DNA from: Labedella phragmitis
GTDB taxonomy: Bacteria > Actinomycetota > Actinomycetes > Actinomycetales > Microbacteriaceae
DNA length: 64,000 bases
Assembly (NCBI RefSeq): GCF_004078635.1
Contig: NZ_RZNB01000001.1
Location: 868,001 to 932,000 of the forward strand
Direction: 5' to 3'
The first letter of the stretch is position 1, and every line of letters begins with the position of its first letter. Below the pieces are notes generated by a model. It saw nothing but the letters and a program-made list of their open reading frames with translations, had not been told where the DNA came from and searched no databases. Below are positions 27,295 to 35,927 of this stretch, piece by piece. A program made the position numbers and the translations under genes.

Positions 27295-28986
27295 ATGGCT
27301 CGATGGAGTGGAAGTGGCGCTACCGCAGCGCCGACGGAGTCGGCGAACGCGAAACGGGCGAGGGGACTCCGGCCATCGCCGACGGTGAGTGGACTCCTCG
27401 CAGTCGGGCTCGCGGCGTTGCTCGTCGTTCCGGCGGGCACGGCCGCGTGGGCGGGCGGCGGCCAGGGCCACGGTGGTGGGAACGGCCACGGCGGCGGCCA
27501 CGGGCACGGGCACGGCGGGGGATCCGGCCTCTCCGGAGCCCAGGAAGAAACGCTCCTCCGCTACGCCGAGGACACCTGGGCATCGATGGCGGCCATGGCC
27601 GATGACGAGACGGGTCTCGTCGCCGACCAGATCGACGGAGAGCTCGGGACGGCGAGCGAGTACACGTCGCCCACGAACATCGGCGGTTACCTCTGGTCCA
27701 CAGTCGTCGCCCGCGACCTCGGCGTCGTCTCGAAGAAGGAGGCGCGAGAGCGCATCCGGACGACTCTGGGCACGCTCTCGGAGATCGAGCGGCACGAGCC
27801 GAGCGGCATGTTCTACAACTGGTACTCGCCCGGGACGGGGGAGAAGCTCACGACATGGCCGGACAGCGGCGACGTCGTCCACCCGTTCCTCTCCACCGTG
27901 GACAACGGCTGGCTCGCCGCCTCCTTGCGCGTCGTCTCGGAAGCCGAGCCGTCGCTGCGGAAGCAAGCAGATGCGCTCTACGACTCCATGGACTTCGGAT
28001 GGTTCCACGACACCGAGGCCGCCGACGGTGCCGGTCTCAATCGCGGCGGCTTCTGGGTCGACCGGCCCGGGGACACGTGCACCGTCTCCGGCAACTACGG
28101 CGACGCATCGGCGGATGCGGCGGATGTCCTCTACACGTGCCACTGGTACGACACCACTGTGAGCGAGGCGCGTATCGCGACGTACCTCGGGATCGCCAAC
28201 GGTCAGATCCCTCCGGAGGCCTACTACGGCACGCTCCGCACCATGCCAGCCGAGGGCTGCGCGTTCGCGTGGCAGGAGCAGAAGCCCGAGGGCGTCACAC
28301 GGGAGTACGACGGCGTGAGCGTCTTCGAGGGGACGTACGAGTACGGCGGCCAGCGCCTCGTTCCCGCGTGGGGCGGCAGCATGTTCGAGGCGCTCATGCC
28401 CGATCTCTTCGTGCCGGAGGCGCAGTGGGGACCGCGCTCGTGGGGCCTCAACCACCCCGCGACGGTCGCTGCGCAGGAGTACCACGGTCTCGAGGAGGCC
28501 GACTACGGATACTGGGGCTTCAGCCCCGCGAGCGATCCCTTCGGCGGCTATCGCGAGTACGGCGTCGAGGGACTCGGCATCAGCTCCGACGGCTATGCGA
28601 GCGACGAACCCGCGACGAACGTCGATCGCGGCTACGAGGGCTGCCGTGAGGCGACCGACCCCGAGCCGACCTTCGGCGAGGGTGTCGTGACGCCGCACGC
28701 GTCGTTCCTCGCCCTCCCGTACGATTCCGACGGAGTCCTCGAGAATCTCGACGGCATCGAGAACGACCTCGACGCCTACGGTCCCGGTGGGTTCTTCGAT
28801 GCGGTCTCGACCGACTCGGCGACGGCCGCCGAGCGGTACCTGAGTCTCGACCAGTCGATGATCATGGCGGCGATCGGCAACGCGCTCGATGGCGATTCGA
28901 TCAAGGACTACTTCGTGGACCGGTCGTTCGAGAGGATCGTGAAGCCACTCGTGGCGCAACAGGTGTTCGGAACGACGGAACCCTGA
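27295..28986 (+). CDS. Secreted glucoamylase-family (PF10091/GH144-like) glycan hydrolase 1
   Basis: 563 aa. An Arg-rich n-region and hydrophobic core form a signal peptide ending near residue 62 (AAWAG), followed by a 30-residue Gly/His linker. The catalytic (alpha/alpha)6 barrel has the family landmarks GMFYNWYSPGTGEKL, STVDNGWLAASLRVV, LVPAWGGSMFEALMPDLFV, YGYWGFSPASDPFGGYREYG, VVTPHASFLALPYD and YLSLDQSMIMAAIGNAL. The family includes endo-beta-1,2-glucanases; the exact substrate here is not known. GGGAG precedes the ATG. A closely related gene follows in tandem. Confidence 0.82.
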   Translation: MARWSGSGATAAPTESANAKRARGLRPSPTVSGLLAVGLAALLVVPAGTAAWAGGGQGHGGGNGHGGGHGHGHGGGSGLSGAQEETLLRYAEDTWASMAAMADDETGLVADQIDGELGTASEYTSPTNIGGYLWSTVVARDLGVVSKKEARERIRTTLGTLSEIERHEPSGMFYNWYSPGTGEKLTTWPDSGDVVHPFLSTVDNGWLAASLRVVSEAEPSLRKQADALYDSMDFGWFHDTEAADGAGLNRGGFWVDRPGDTCTVSGNYGDASADAADVLYTCHWYDTTVSEARIATYLGIANGQIPPEAYYGTLRTMPAEGCAFAWQEQKPEGVTREYDGVSVFEGTYEYGGQRLVPAWGGSMFEALMPDLFVPEAQWGPRSWGLNHPATVAAQEYHGLEEADYGYWGFSPASDPFGGYREYGVEGLGISSDGYASDEPATNVDRGYEGCREATDPEPTFGEGVVTPHASFLALPYDSDGVLENLDGIENDLDAYGPGGFFDAVSTDSATAAERYLSLDQSMIMAAIGNALDGDSIKDYFVDRSFERIVKPLVAQQVFGTTEP

Positions 28987-29117
28987 CGCCGGCCGGTGAC
29001 GGTGCCGGAATCCCCGATGACTTATCCCCAGACGGGGTCGCCGGGGGTTCCGGGACTAACGAATGTGATCGACTCGTCCTGCGCGGTTCCATGCCCGCGC
29101 AGGGGGAGCCGTTCTCG

Positions 29118-30989
29118 ATGATTCGTCGCGCCATCGCACACCAGTCCGTCGATCGGCGGTGGCGCATCCCCGTGATCGCGTCGGCCGCAGTGGTCTCCGT
29201 CCTGCTCTCCGCGTGCGGGACCACCGTGGGGCCGCACCGAGACGAACCGGTGCCGTCATCGGGAGGCGATGCGCTCGCGGACCCGTCGGAATCAGCGGGA
29301 CCGTCCGCTTCGAGCGATGATCTGTCCGAACTCGAGCCGTCACGATCCGAGCGCACCACGACCCCGCTTCCTTCCCCGACGGAGTCGACTCGCCCAGAGG
29401 TGACGCCTCCGCCCGTGCGGTCTCCCGAGGAGCCTCAGCCGAGCGACGACGACGGTGCGCCCCCAGCGGCCGACGGGCCGGAGGCCGGCGCCGACGGTGC
29501 CGGCGCCGGTGTCGGCGGCTCGGTCCTCAGTGCCGAGGACCAGGCGACGCTCCGGCGTTACGCGAACGACACGTGGACCTCGATGAGCGCGATGGTCGAC
29601 GAGGGAACGGGGCTCGTCGCGGACCACATCGGGCCGGATCTGAATGATCCGAGCACCTACACCTCGCCCACGAACCTCGCCGGGTACCTCTGGTCGACCG
29701 TCGTCGTCCGCGACCTCGGCGTCATCCCGGCCGACGAGGCCCGTTCCCGGATCGACGCCGCACTCTCCGGGATCTCAAGCCTCGAGCGGCACGACGCGAG
29801 CGGCATGTTCTACAACTGGTACTCGCCCCGGTCGGGCGAGAAACTCACGTCCTGGCCGGGAGGTGACGAGCCGATCGAGCCGTTCGTCTCGAGTGTCGAC
29901 AACGGCTGGCTCGCGGCGGCCCTGCGCATCGTCGCTGTGGCCGAACCGGCCCTCGGCGCCAAGGCCGAGCGCTTGTCGGATTCCATGGACTTCGGCTGGT
30001 TCCTCGATTCCTCCGCGATGGGCGGAGCAGGACTCAATCGCGTCGGATTCTGGCCGGATCGGCCGTCTCACGAGTGCTCCGAGCGGGCCGACGGGACGGA
30101 CCGGGCCACCGGTGTGTTCGTGACGTGCTCCACGTACGGAACCGCAGTGAGCGAGGCGCGCATCGCCACGTACATGGGCATCGCGAACGGTCAGCTGCCG
30201 ACGAGTTCCTACTTCGCGCCCTCGCGCACCGGGGCGGCCAACGGATCCGGCACCGGATGGATGCGAGCGCCGTCCGGCGACAGGAGGCAGTACGAGGGGG
30301 TCTCGGTGGTCGAGAGCACCTACGACTACAGCGGGATGCGGATCGTCCCGAGTTGGGGCGGCAGCATGTTCGAAGCCCTCATGCCCGATCTCCTCGTCCC
30401 CGAGGCCGAGTGGGGTCCCGATTCGTGGGGCGTCAACCATCCGGCCACCGTCGCGGCGCAGAAGCATCACGGTCTGCACGAGACGACCACAGGCTATTGG
30501 GGGTTCAGTCCGTCGGCTGACCCGGAGGGCGGGTACGGCCAGTACGGCATCAGCGCCCTCAGCATCGAGTCGACGGCGGTGTCGTCCGACGACCGCAACC
30601 GCGAGGGAGTCACGAACGCCGTCGACCTCCCGGCCTCGTCCCACTCCCGGCCGCACACCGACGAGCTCGACGGCCCGTCGGACTCCGTCGTCACTCCGCA
30701 CGCGTCGTTCCTGGCCTTGCCGTATGACGCGAGAGGCGCACTCGACAACCTCGGACGACTCGACGCGGACCTCGGCATGTACGGTGCCGGAGGCTTCTAC
30801 GACGCGGTGGAGGTCGAGAGCCGACGTGTCGCGCCCACCTACTTGAGTCTCGACCAGTCGATGGTCCTCGCCGCCGTGGGCAACGCCCTCACCGGCGACG
30901 CTCTGAAGACCTATCTCACGGAGGGGAGCTTCGAGGAGCGCATCCGGCCGCTCGTGGCGCAGCCGGTCTTCGGTTCGACGGTCGGCTGA
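29118..30989 (+). CDS. Lipoprotein glucoamylase-family (PF10091/GH144-like) glycan hydrolase 2
   Basis: 623 aa. Here the signal peptide is type II (lipobox SVLLSACGTT) and a Ser/Pro/Glu-rich linker of about 110 residues spaces the catalytic barrel from the membrane. The barrel aligns throughout with the upstream gene (GMFYNWYSPRSGEKL, SSVDNGWLAAALRIV, IVPSWGGSMFEALMPDLLV, GYWGFSPSADPEGGYGQYG, TYLSLDQSMVLAAVGNAL), so the pair is a tandem duplication that diverged in anchoring. GGGGGAG lies before the ATG. Together they could act on the same glucan at the cell surface and outside the cell. Confidence 0.82.
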   Translation: MIRRAIAHQSVDRRWRIPVIASAAVVSVLLSACGTTVGPHRDEPVPSSGGDALADPSESAGPSASSDDLSELEPSRSERTTTPLPSPTESTRPEVTPPPVRSPEEPQPSDDDGAPPAADGPEAGADGAGAGVGGSVLSAEDQATLRRYANDTWTSMSAMVDEGTGLVADHIGPDLNDPSTYTSPTNLAGYLWSTVVVRDLGVIPADEARSRIDAALSGISSLERHDASGMFYNWYSPRSGEKLTSWPGGDEPIEPFVSSVDNGWLAAALRIVAVAEPALGAKAERLSDSMDFGWFLDSSAMGGAGLNRVGFWPDRPSHECSERADGTDRATGVFVTCSTYGTAVSEARIATYMGIANGQLPTSSYFAPSRTGAANGSGTGWMRAPSGDRRQYEGVSVVESTYDYSGMRIVPSWGGSMFEALMPDLLVPEAEWGPDSWGVNHPATVAAQKHHGLHETTTGYWGFSPSADPEGGYGQYGISALSIESTAVSSDDRNREGVTNAVDLPASSHSRPHTDELDGPSDSVVTPHASFLALPYDARGALDNLGRLDADLGMYGAGGFYDAVEVESRRVAPTYLSLDQSMVLAAVGNALTGDALKTYLTEGSFEERIRPLVAQPVFGSTVG

Positions 30990-31000
30990 CGGTCGAACCG
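30971..31000. terminator. Bidirectional hairpin between hydrolase 2 and purD
   Basis: CGGTTCGAC (30971-30979) and GTCGAACCG (30992-31000) form a perfect 9-bp stem. The stop codon of the plus-strand gene lies in the loop and the purD stop is 5 nt beyond. Confidence 0.55.
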
Positions 31001-31004
31001 GCGC

Positions 31005-32294
31005 TCAATCGGCGACACGCGCCGCGATGTCCGTGCGGTGCTGGGAGCCCTCGAGTCCGATGAGGTCGACGGCTTCGTACGCCCGCGAGCGGGCAGTGGC
31101 GAAGTCGTCTCCCACCGCGACGACACTGAGGACGCGACCGCCCGTCGCGATCAGGCCGCCGTCCCCGTCGGCGGTCGCGGCGTGTGCGATGTGCACGCCT
31201 TCTACGGCGGAGGCCGCGTCGAGACCCGTGATCGGGCGACCCGTCACCGGCGTGCCCGGGTAGTTCTCGCTCGCCACGACGACCGTCACGGCCGCCGAGG
31301 GTGAGAACGCGGGCGGCTCGATCGATCCGAGAGTGCCCGTGGCTGCGGCGTAGAGCAGTTGAGAGAGCGGAGAGATGAGACGCGGCAGGACGACCTGCGT
31401 CTCGGGGTCCCCGAAGCGCGCGTTGAACTCGATCACACGGATGCCGCGATCACCCTCGCGGTCCCGCTTGCTCGTGAGGATGAGCCCCGCGTACAGCAGA
31501 CCGATGAAGGGCGTCTGCTCATCGGCGAGTTGCCGGACGACCGGTCGCGCGATGGTGTCGGTGACCTCGCGGACGAAATCGTCCTCCGATCCGAAGTCCT
31601 CGTCGAGCCAGGGAAGCGGCGAGTACGCACCCATCCCGCCCGTGTTGGGGCCGGTGTCGCCGTCACCCGCCCGCTTGAAGTCCTGCGCGGGGGAGAGGGG
31701 GACGACCGTGTGGCCGTCGCTCACGAAGAAGAGGGACACCTCCTGGCCGTCGAGGAACTCCTCGACGAGGACGCTCCCGGCTCCGAGGAACGACTGAGCG
31801 TGGTCGACGGCCGCCGCGCGGTCGTCGGTGACGATGACGCCCTTGCCCGCTGCGAGTCCGTCGGCCTTCACCACGTATGGCGGTCCGAAGTAGTCGAGGG
31901 CCGATTCGACCTCGGCGGACGTACCGGCACGCACCGCCCGGCCCGTCGGCACCCCCGCCTCCTCCATGATGTGCTTCGCGAACGACTTCGATCCCTCGAG
32001 TTCCGCGGCCTCGCGACCGGGCCCGAAGACGGCGATGCCCTGTTCGCGCAACTCGTCGGCCACGCCGGCCACGAGGGGGGCCTCCGGTCCGATCACCACG
32101 AGCTCGACGCCTTCGGCGATCGCGTGGTTTGCCACGGCGACGGGGTCGTTCGCATCGAGGGCGACCACCGGGACGGACGCTGCGATGCCCGCGTTCCCGG
32201 GGGCGACGACGATGTCGTGGTCGGTCGTCTCCGCGAGGAGCGAGAGGACGATGGCGTGCTCGCGCGCGCCGGAGCCGAGGACGAGGATCTTCAC
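31005..32294 (-). CDS. purD: Phosphoribosylamine-glycine ligase
   Basis: 429 aa ATP-grasp enzyme making GAR, step two of purine synthesis. Landmarks: [13 protein letters not shown] at the N-terminus, the ATP-grasp region [28 protein letters not shown] and [13 protein letters not shown]. The start is placed at GTG 32294, since TAGGCT lies 7 nt upstream and no ribosome site is seen; an in-frame ATG at 32315 would overlap the divergent gene's start. Only 19 bp separate it from the sterol-carrier gene. Confidence 0.96.
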   Translation of the reverse strand: MKILVLGSGAREHAIVLSLLAETTDHDIVVAPGNAGIAASVPVVALDANDPVAVANHAIAEGVELVVIGPEAPLVAGVADELREQGIAVFGPGREAAELEGSKSFAKHIMEEAGVPTGRAVRAGTSAEVESALDYFGPPYVVKADGLAAGKGVIVTDDRAAAVDHAQSFLGAGSVLVEEFLDGQEVSLFFVSDGHTVVPLSPAQDFKRAGDGDTGPNTGGMGAYSPLPWLDEDFGSEDDFVREVTDTIARPVVRQLADEQTPFIGLLYAGLILTSKRDREGDRGIRVIEFNARFGDPETQVVLPRLISPLSQLLYAAATGTLGSIEPPAFSPSAAVTVVVASENYPGTPVTGRPITGLDAASAVEGVHIAHAATADGDGGLIATGGRVLSVVAVGDDFATARSRAYEAVDLIGLEGSQHRTDIAARVAD

Positions 32295-32313
32295 GGCCAC
32301 TAGCCTATTGGTC
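32295..32313. promoter_or_regulatory. 19-bp bidirectional leaderless promoter, purD / sterol-carrier gene
   Basis: The whole intergenic space is 19 bp. On the plus strand TAGCCT (32301-32306) is 7 nt from ATG 32314; on the minus strand TAGGCT (32307-32302) is 7 nt from GTG 32294. The overlapping -10 boxes are almost mirror images, with equal spacing to both starts. Confidence 0.65.
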
Positions 32314-32676
32314 ATGGCTCGAGCACGGATCGCTGACGGTGATGGCCTCGCGGCGATCGCGAAGGCCGAAGCGGGGGACGCCGATCGGGCGGTCCTGGCG
32401 ACGGCCGTCCGCTACACGCTTCAGCACCTCGCGGACATCGCCCCCGGCCACACCGTCGAGGTGAGGGTTCCCCCGTTCGCGGCTGTCCAGTGCGTGGAGG
32501 GCCCGCGGCATACGCGCGGCACGCCGCCCAATGTCGTCGAGATGGATGCCGTGACGTGGCTCGCCCTCGCTCGTGGGACACTCGGCTGGTCAGAAGCCCG
32601 TGCCGCCGGCTCCGTTCACGCCTCCGGTTCGCGCGCCGACCTCAGCATGCTGCTTCCGCTCCGTCTCCCACTCTGA
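32314..32676 (+). CDS. Sterol carrier family protein (actinobacterial SCP2-like)
   Basis: 120 aa. The pattern [48 protein letters not shown] with a later [11 protein letters not shown] segment is the small actinobacterial sterol-carrier-like (SCP2 fold) family that is widely found beside purD/purM. Function is unknown; a lipid-binding or MSMEG-type maturation role is only a family guess. Leaderless start at ATG 32314 sharing a promoter with purD. Confidence 0.82.
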   Translation: MARARIADGDGLAAIAKAEAGDADRAVLATAVRYTLQHLADIAPGHTVEVRVPPFAAVQCVEGPRHTRGTPPNVVEMDAVTWLALARGTLGWSEARAAGSVHASGSRADLSMLLPLRLPL

Positions 32677-32744
32677 ACGGCGATCCCGCGCGGACGCGGA
32701 AGCCCGGGGTCACCACAGCGTGAGTGCCGGCGTCCGACGTGAGG

Positions 32745-32756
32745 GACAATGGACTC
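32745..32756 (+). promoter_or_regulatory. Leaderless-type -10 box of the small membrane protein-purM unit
   Basis: GACAAT (32745-32750) plus 6 nt leads to GTG at 32757. The arrangement and even the following GG match the purC start region. Confidence 0.5.
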
Positions 32757-33185
32757 GTGAGTCTCGAACAGCCCTCCCCGGTCGATCCGCAGGACGCGGA
32801 CCCGATCCGCGAGCGCGTCACGGTCCGGCGGGCGCCGAAGGTGTGGGGCTTCCTCGCCCTCGGAGCGATCATCGGTGTGGTCGCAGCGCTCGTGCTCACC
32901 TTCGCCTTCCGCCCGGCCGACGGCGGTCCGACCGTCACGGAGGACGGGACGGCCTTCGGTCTCACCCAGGTCTTCGGCTTCCTGCTCGTGTGCCTCGTCC
33001 CGATCGGCGCCGCGCTCGGAGCGCTCGCCGCGATCGTCCTCGACAGGGTGCTGTCCCGCCGGGCCGTCGAGGTCGACGTCGATAGGATCGACGTGGCCGC
33101 GGCTCCCGACCTCCCCGGTGATCGCGACACGACCGACGACCTCCCATCCGACGCCACGCCGAACGAGGACTCTCCACGATCATGA
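32757..33185 (+). CDS. Small two-TM membrane protein upstream of purM
   Basis: 142 aa. Two TM helices (WGFLALGAIIGVVAALVLTF and FGFLLVCLVPIGAALGALAA) flank a short Asp/Gly-rich extracytoplasmic loop; both ends are charged and acidic at the C-terminus. Similar proteins are found next to purM in Microbacteriaceae and are sometimes labelled Trk-related, without evidence that I can see. The stop overlaps the purM ATG (ATGA), so expression is coupled to purine synthesis. Function unknown. Confidence 0.75.
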   Translation: MSLEQPSPVDPQDADPIRERVTVRRAPKVWGFLALGAIIGVVAALVLTFAFRPADGGPTVTEDGTAFGLTQVFGFLLVCLVPIGAALGALAAIVLDRVLSRRAVEVDVDRIDVAAAPDLPGDRDTTDDLPSDATPNEDSPRS

Positions 33186-34288
33186 GCTCAGCAGACACGT
33201 ATCGCGACGCCGGCGTCGACACCGCGGCGGGTGACCGCGCGGTCGAACTCATGAAGTCGGCGGTCTCCGCGACGCACGGTCCCGAGGTGCTCGGCGGCGT
33301 CGGCGGCTTCGCCGGTCTCTTCGACGCCTCGGCGATCACGCGCTACCGTTCGCCGCTGCTCGCCACCTCGACCGACGGCGTCGGCACGAAGATCGCGCTC
33401 GCGCAGGCGATCGACCGCCACGACACGATCGGCCAGGACCTCGTCGGCATGGTCGTCGACGACATCGTCGTGGTGGGGGCGAAGCCACTCTTCATGACCG
33501 ACTACATCGCGTGCGGTCGGGTGGTGCCGGAGCGCGTCGCGTCGATCGTCACCGGGATCGCGACGGCTTGCGCCGAGACGGGCACGGCCCTCGTCGGTGG
33601 CGAGACGGCCGAGCATCCGGGACTCATGGCGCCGGACGACTACGACGTCGCGGGAGCCGCGACCGGCGTCGTCGAGGCCGACGCGGTGCTCGGAGCCGAG
33701 CGGGTCCAGGACGGCGACGTGGTCTTGGGGCTCGAGTCGTCGGGCCTCCACTCCAACGGATTCTCGCTCGTCCGCCACATCCTCTCGTCGGCCGGCATCG
33801 CGCTCACCGACCACTCCGACGACCTCGGCGGCATCGTCGCCGACGTCCTCCTCGAGCCCACTCGCCTCTACACGACTCCGTTGCTGACGGTTCTCGAGGG
33901 GCCATCCACCGCCGGCGCCGTGCACTCCCTCTCCCACGTGACGGGGGGCGGCATCGCCGCCAACCTCGCGCGAGTGCTTCCGCGCGGCTCGTGGGTCGAG
34001 GTCGAGCGCTCGACATGGTCGCCGCCGCCGGTGTTCCGTGCTCTCAGCGGCATCGCGGGCTCGACTCTCGAGAGCTCCGAGGGGACCTGGAACCTCGGCG
34101 TGGGTTTCTTCGCCGTGGTCGATGCGGCGCGAGCAGGTCTCGTCGCGGAGCGGCTCACCGCTCTCGGGATCCGCACGTGGCCGGTCGGGACGGTCTCGAT
34201 GTCGAGGCGCGACCTCGGCGGATTCGAGCAGGGTGCCAAGGGCGTCGACGGTGGCGCCGTGCGTCTCGTCGGGAGCTACGCGGGCTGA
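33182..34288 (+). CDS. purM: Phosphoribosylformylglycinamidine cyclo-ligase (AIR synthetase)
   Basis: 368 aa. It closes FGAM to AIR with ATP. Landmarks: YRDAGVDTAAGD at the start, ATSTDGVGTKIALAQ, the GMVVDDIVVVGAKPLFMTDY block, LVGGETAEHPG and a C-terminal half with GGGIAANLARVLP. It is translationally coupled to the small membrane protein upstream (ATGA) and followed 98 nt later by purF, where a small hairpin (GTCTCG-TGTG-CGAGAC, 34319-34334) lies in the gap. Confidence 0.96.
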   Translation: MSSADTYRDAGVDTAAGDRAVELMKSAVSATHGPEVLGGVGGFAGLFDASAITRYRSPLLATSTDGVGTKIALAQAIDRHDTIGQDLVGMVVDDIVVVGAKPLFMTDYIACGRVVPERVASIVTGIATACAETGTALVGGETAEHPGLMAPDDYDVAGAATGVVEADAVLGAERVQDGDVVLGLESSGLHSNGFSLVRHILSSAGIALTDHSDDLGGIVADVLLEPTRLYTTPLLTVLEGPSTAGAVHSLSHVTGGGIAANLARVLPRGSWVEVERSTWSPPPVFRALSGIAGSTLESSEGTWNLGVGFFAVVDAARAGLVAERLTALGIRTWPVGTVSMSRRDLGGFEQGAKGVDGGAVRLVGSYAG

Positions 34289-34386
34289 TCGGCGACGCTC
34301 GGCCGGGACGCCCTCATCGTCTCGTGTGCGAGACTAGGAACGTCCACTCGGACACTTCACAGAACCCCCAGGAGCCAGCGCCCAGC

Positions 34387-35844
34387 ATGTGCGGCATCGT
34401 CGGTATCGTCTCGCCTGAGCCGGTCAATCAGCAGGTCTATGACAGCCTCCTCCTCCTCCAGCACCGCGGCCAGGACTCCACCGGCATCGCGACGGCCGAC
34501 GGGTCGACCTTCCACATCAAGAAGGCGAAAGGGCAGGTGCGGGAGGCGTTCCGCACGCGTGACATGCGCTCGCTGCTCGGGAACGTCGGACTCGGCCACG
34601 TCCGCTACGCGACGAAGGGCGACGCCGCCAACGAGAGCGAGGCGCAGCCGTTCTACGTGAACGCGCCCTACGGCATCGTGCTCGTGCACAACGGCAACCT
34701 CACGAACACGCGCGAGCTCGCGAACGACCTCTTCCACGTCGACCGACGGCACGTGAACTCGACGAGCGACACCGAAATGCTCCTCAACGTCCTCGCGACG
34801 GAGCTGCAGGGCCAGATCTCCGGGCTCGACCTCGATCCCGACCAGGTGTTCGCCGCCGTGTCGCAGGTGCACGAGCGCGTCGAGGGCTCCTACGCCGCGA
34901 TCGCGATGATCGCCGGTCACGGACTGCTCGCCTTCCGTGACCCCTTCGGTATCCGTCCGCTCGTCCTCGGTCGGCGGGCCGCCGGCCTCGTCGGCGACGA
35001 GTGGATCGTCGCTTCCGAGTCGCTCGTGCTCGAGGCGAGCGGCTACGAGGTCGTCCGCGAGGTGGCGCCCGGCGAGGCCGTCTTCGTCACGACGAGCGGC
35101 GAGTTCTACTCGCGTCAGTGCGCCAAGGAGCCGCGGCTCATCCCGTGCTCCTTCGAGTATGTCTACCTCGCCCGTCCCGACTCCGTCATGAACGGCATCT
35201 CCGTCTACGAGGCGCGACTGCGGCTCGGCAACCGTCTCGCCGACACGATCGCGCGCTACGCGCCGGCCGGGGACATCGACGTCGTCATGCCCATCCCGGA
35301 CTCGTCGCGTCCCGCCGCGATGCAGGTCGCGCAGAAGCTCGGCGTCGAGTACCGCGAGGGCTTCTACAAGAACCGATACGTCGGTCGCACCTTCATCATG
35401 CCGGGGCAGTCGGAGCGCAAGAAGAGCGTCCGTCAGAAGCTCAACGCGATGTCGAGCGAATTCAAGGGGAAGAACATCCTCATCGTCGACGACTCGATCG
35501 TGCGCGGCACGACCTCGAAGGAGATCGTCGACATGGCGCGCGCCGCCGGTGCCAACAAGGTGACCTTCACCTCCGCCGCGCCGCCTGTGCGCTACCCCCA
35601 CGTGTACGGCATCAACATGCCGACGAGGCGTGAGCTCGTCGCGGCCGGCCGCAAGATCCCGGACATCGCTCGCGAGCTCGGCGCCGACCACCTCATCTAC
35701 CAGGAGGTCGACGACATGCAGTCGGCGATCCTCGAGGGGTCGTCGATCACGGAGCTCGAGATGAGCTGCTTCACCGGCGAGTACGTCACGGGAACGGTCA
35801 CGCAGGAGTACCTGGACTGGGTCGAGCGCACCCAGCTCTCCTGA
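34387..35844 (+). CDS. purF: Amidophosphoribosyltransferase
   Basis: 485 aa, first enzyme of purine synthesis. The protein begins MCGIVGIV, so the catalytic Cys becomes the N-terminal residue after Met removal and there is no propeptide. The glutaminase domain (LLLLQHRGQDSTGIA, LGHVRYATKG) is followed by the phosphoribosyltransferase domain with PRPP loop ILIVDDSIVRGTTSK. Cysteines in LIPCSFEYVYLARPD and SCFTGEY lie where Bacillus-type enzymes hold an iron-sulfur cluster, but I cannot confirm the full set. Probably co-transcribed with purM. Confidence 0.97.
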   Translation: MCGIVGIVSPEPVNQQVYDSLLLLQHRGQDSTGIATADGSTFHIKKAKGQVREAFRTRDMRSLLGNVGLGHVRYATKGDAANESEAQPFYVNAPYGIVLVHNGNLTNTRELANDLFHVDRRHVNSTSDTEMLLNVLATELQGQISGLDLDPDQVFAAVSQVHERVEGSYAAIAMIAGHGLLAFRDPFGIRPLVLGRRAAGLVGDEWIVASESLVLEASGYEVVREVAPGEAVFVTTSGEFYSRQCAKEPRLIPCSFEYVYLARPDSVMNGISVYEARLRLGNRLADTIARYAPAGDIDVVMPIPDSSRPAAMQVAQKLGVEYREGFYKNRYVGRTFIMPGQSERKKSVRQKLNAMSSEFKGKNILIVDDSIVRGTTSKEIVDMARAAGANKVTFTSAAPPVRYPHVYGINMPTRRELVAAGRKIPDIARELGADHLIYQEVDDMQSAILEGSSITELEMSCFTGEYVTGTVTQEYLDWVERTQLS

Positions 35845-35855
35845 CCCCCCCTCTC

Positions 35856-35917
35856 ACCCCCCTGAAAATCCCTTCTGTGCACGAAATCTCGTGCACAGAA
35901 GGGATTTTCAGGGGGGT
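35856..35917. terminator. 29-bp perfect inverted repeat between purF and nudK-like gene
   Basis: Arms 35856-35884 and 35889-35917 are perfect complements over 29 bp around an AATC loop. It lies 12 nt after the purF stop and 11 nt before the stop of the convergent gene. The arms contain A/T-rich stretches (CTGAAAATCC) on both sides, so each RNA would end in a very stable hairpin followed by few U residues. A bidirectional terminator is the simplest reading. Confidence 0.75.
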
Positions 35918-35927
35918 CAGGGGAAGA

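Noticed and set aside
34319-34334. Small GTCTCG-TGTG-CGAGAC hairpin between purM and purF as a terminator or attenuator
   Set aside because: A 6-bp stem is too short to call in this composition, and purF shows no clear promoter of its own, so read-through is expected.
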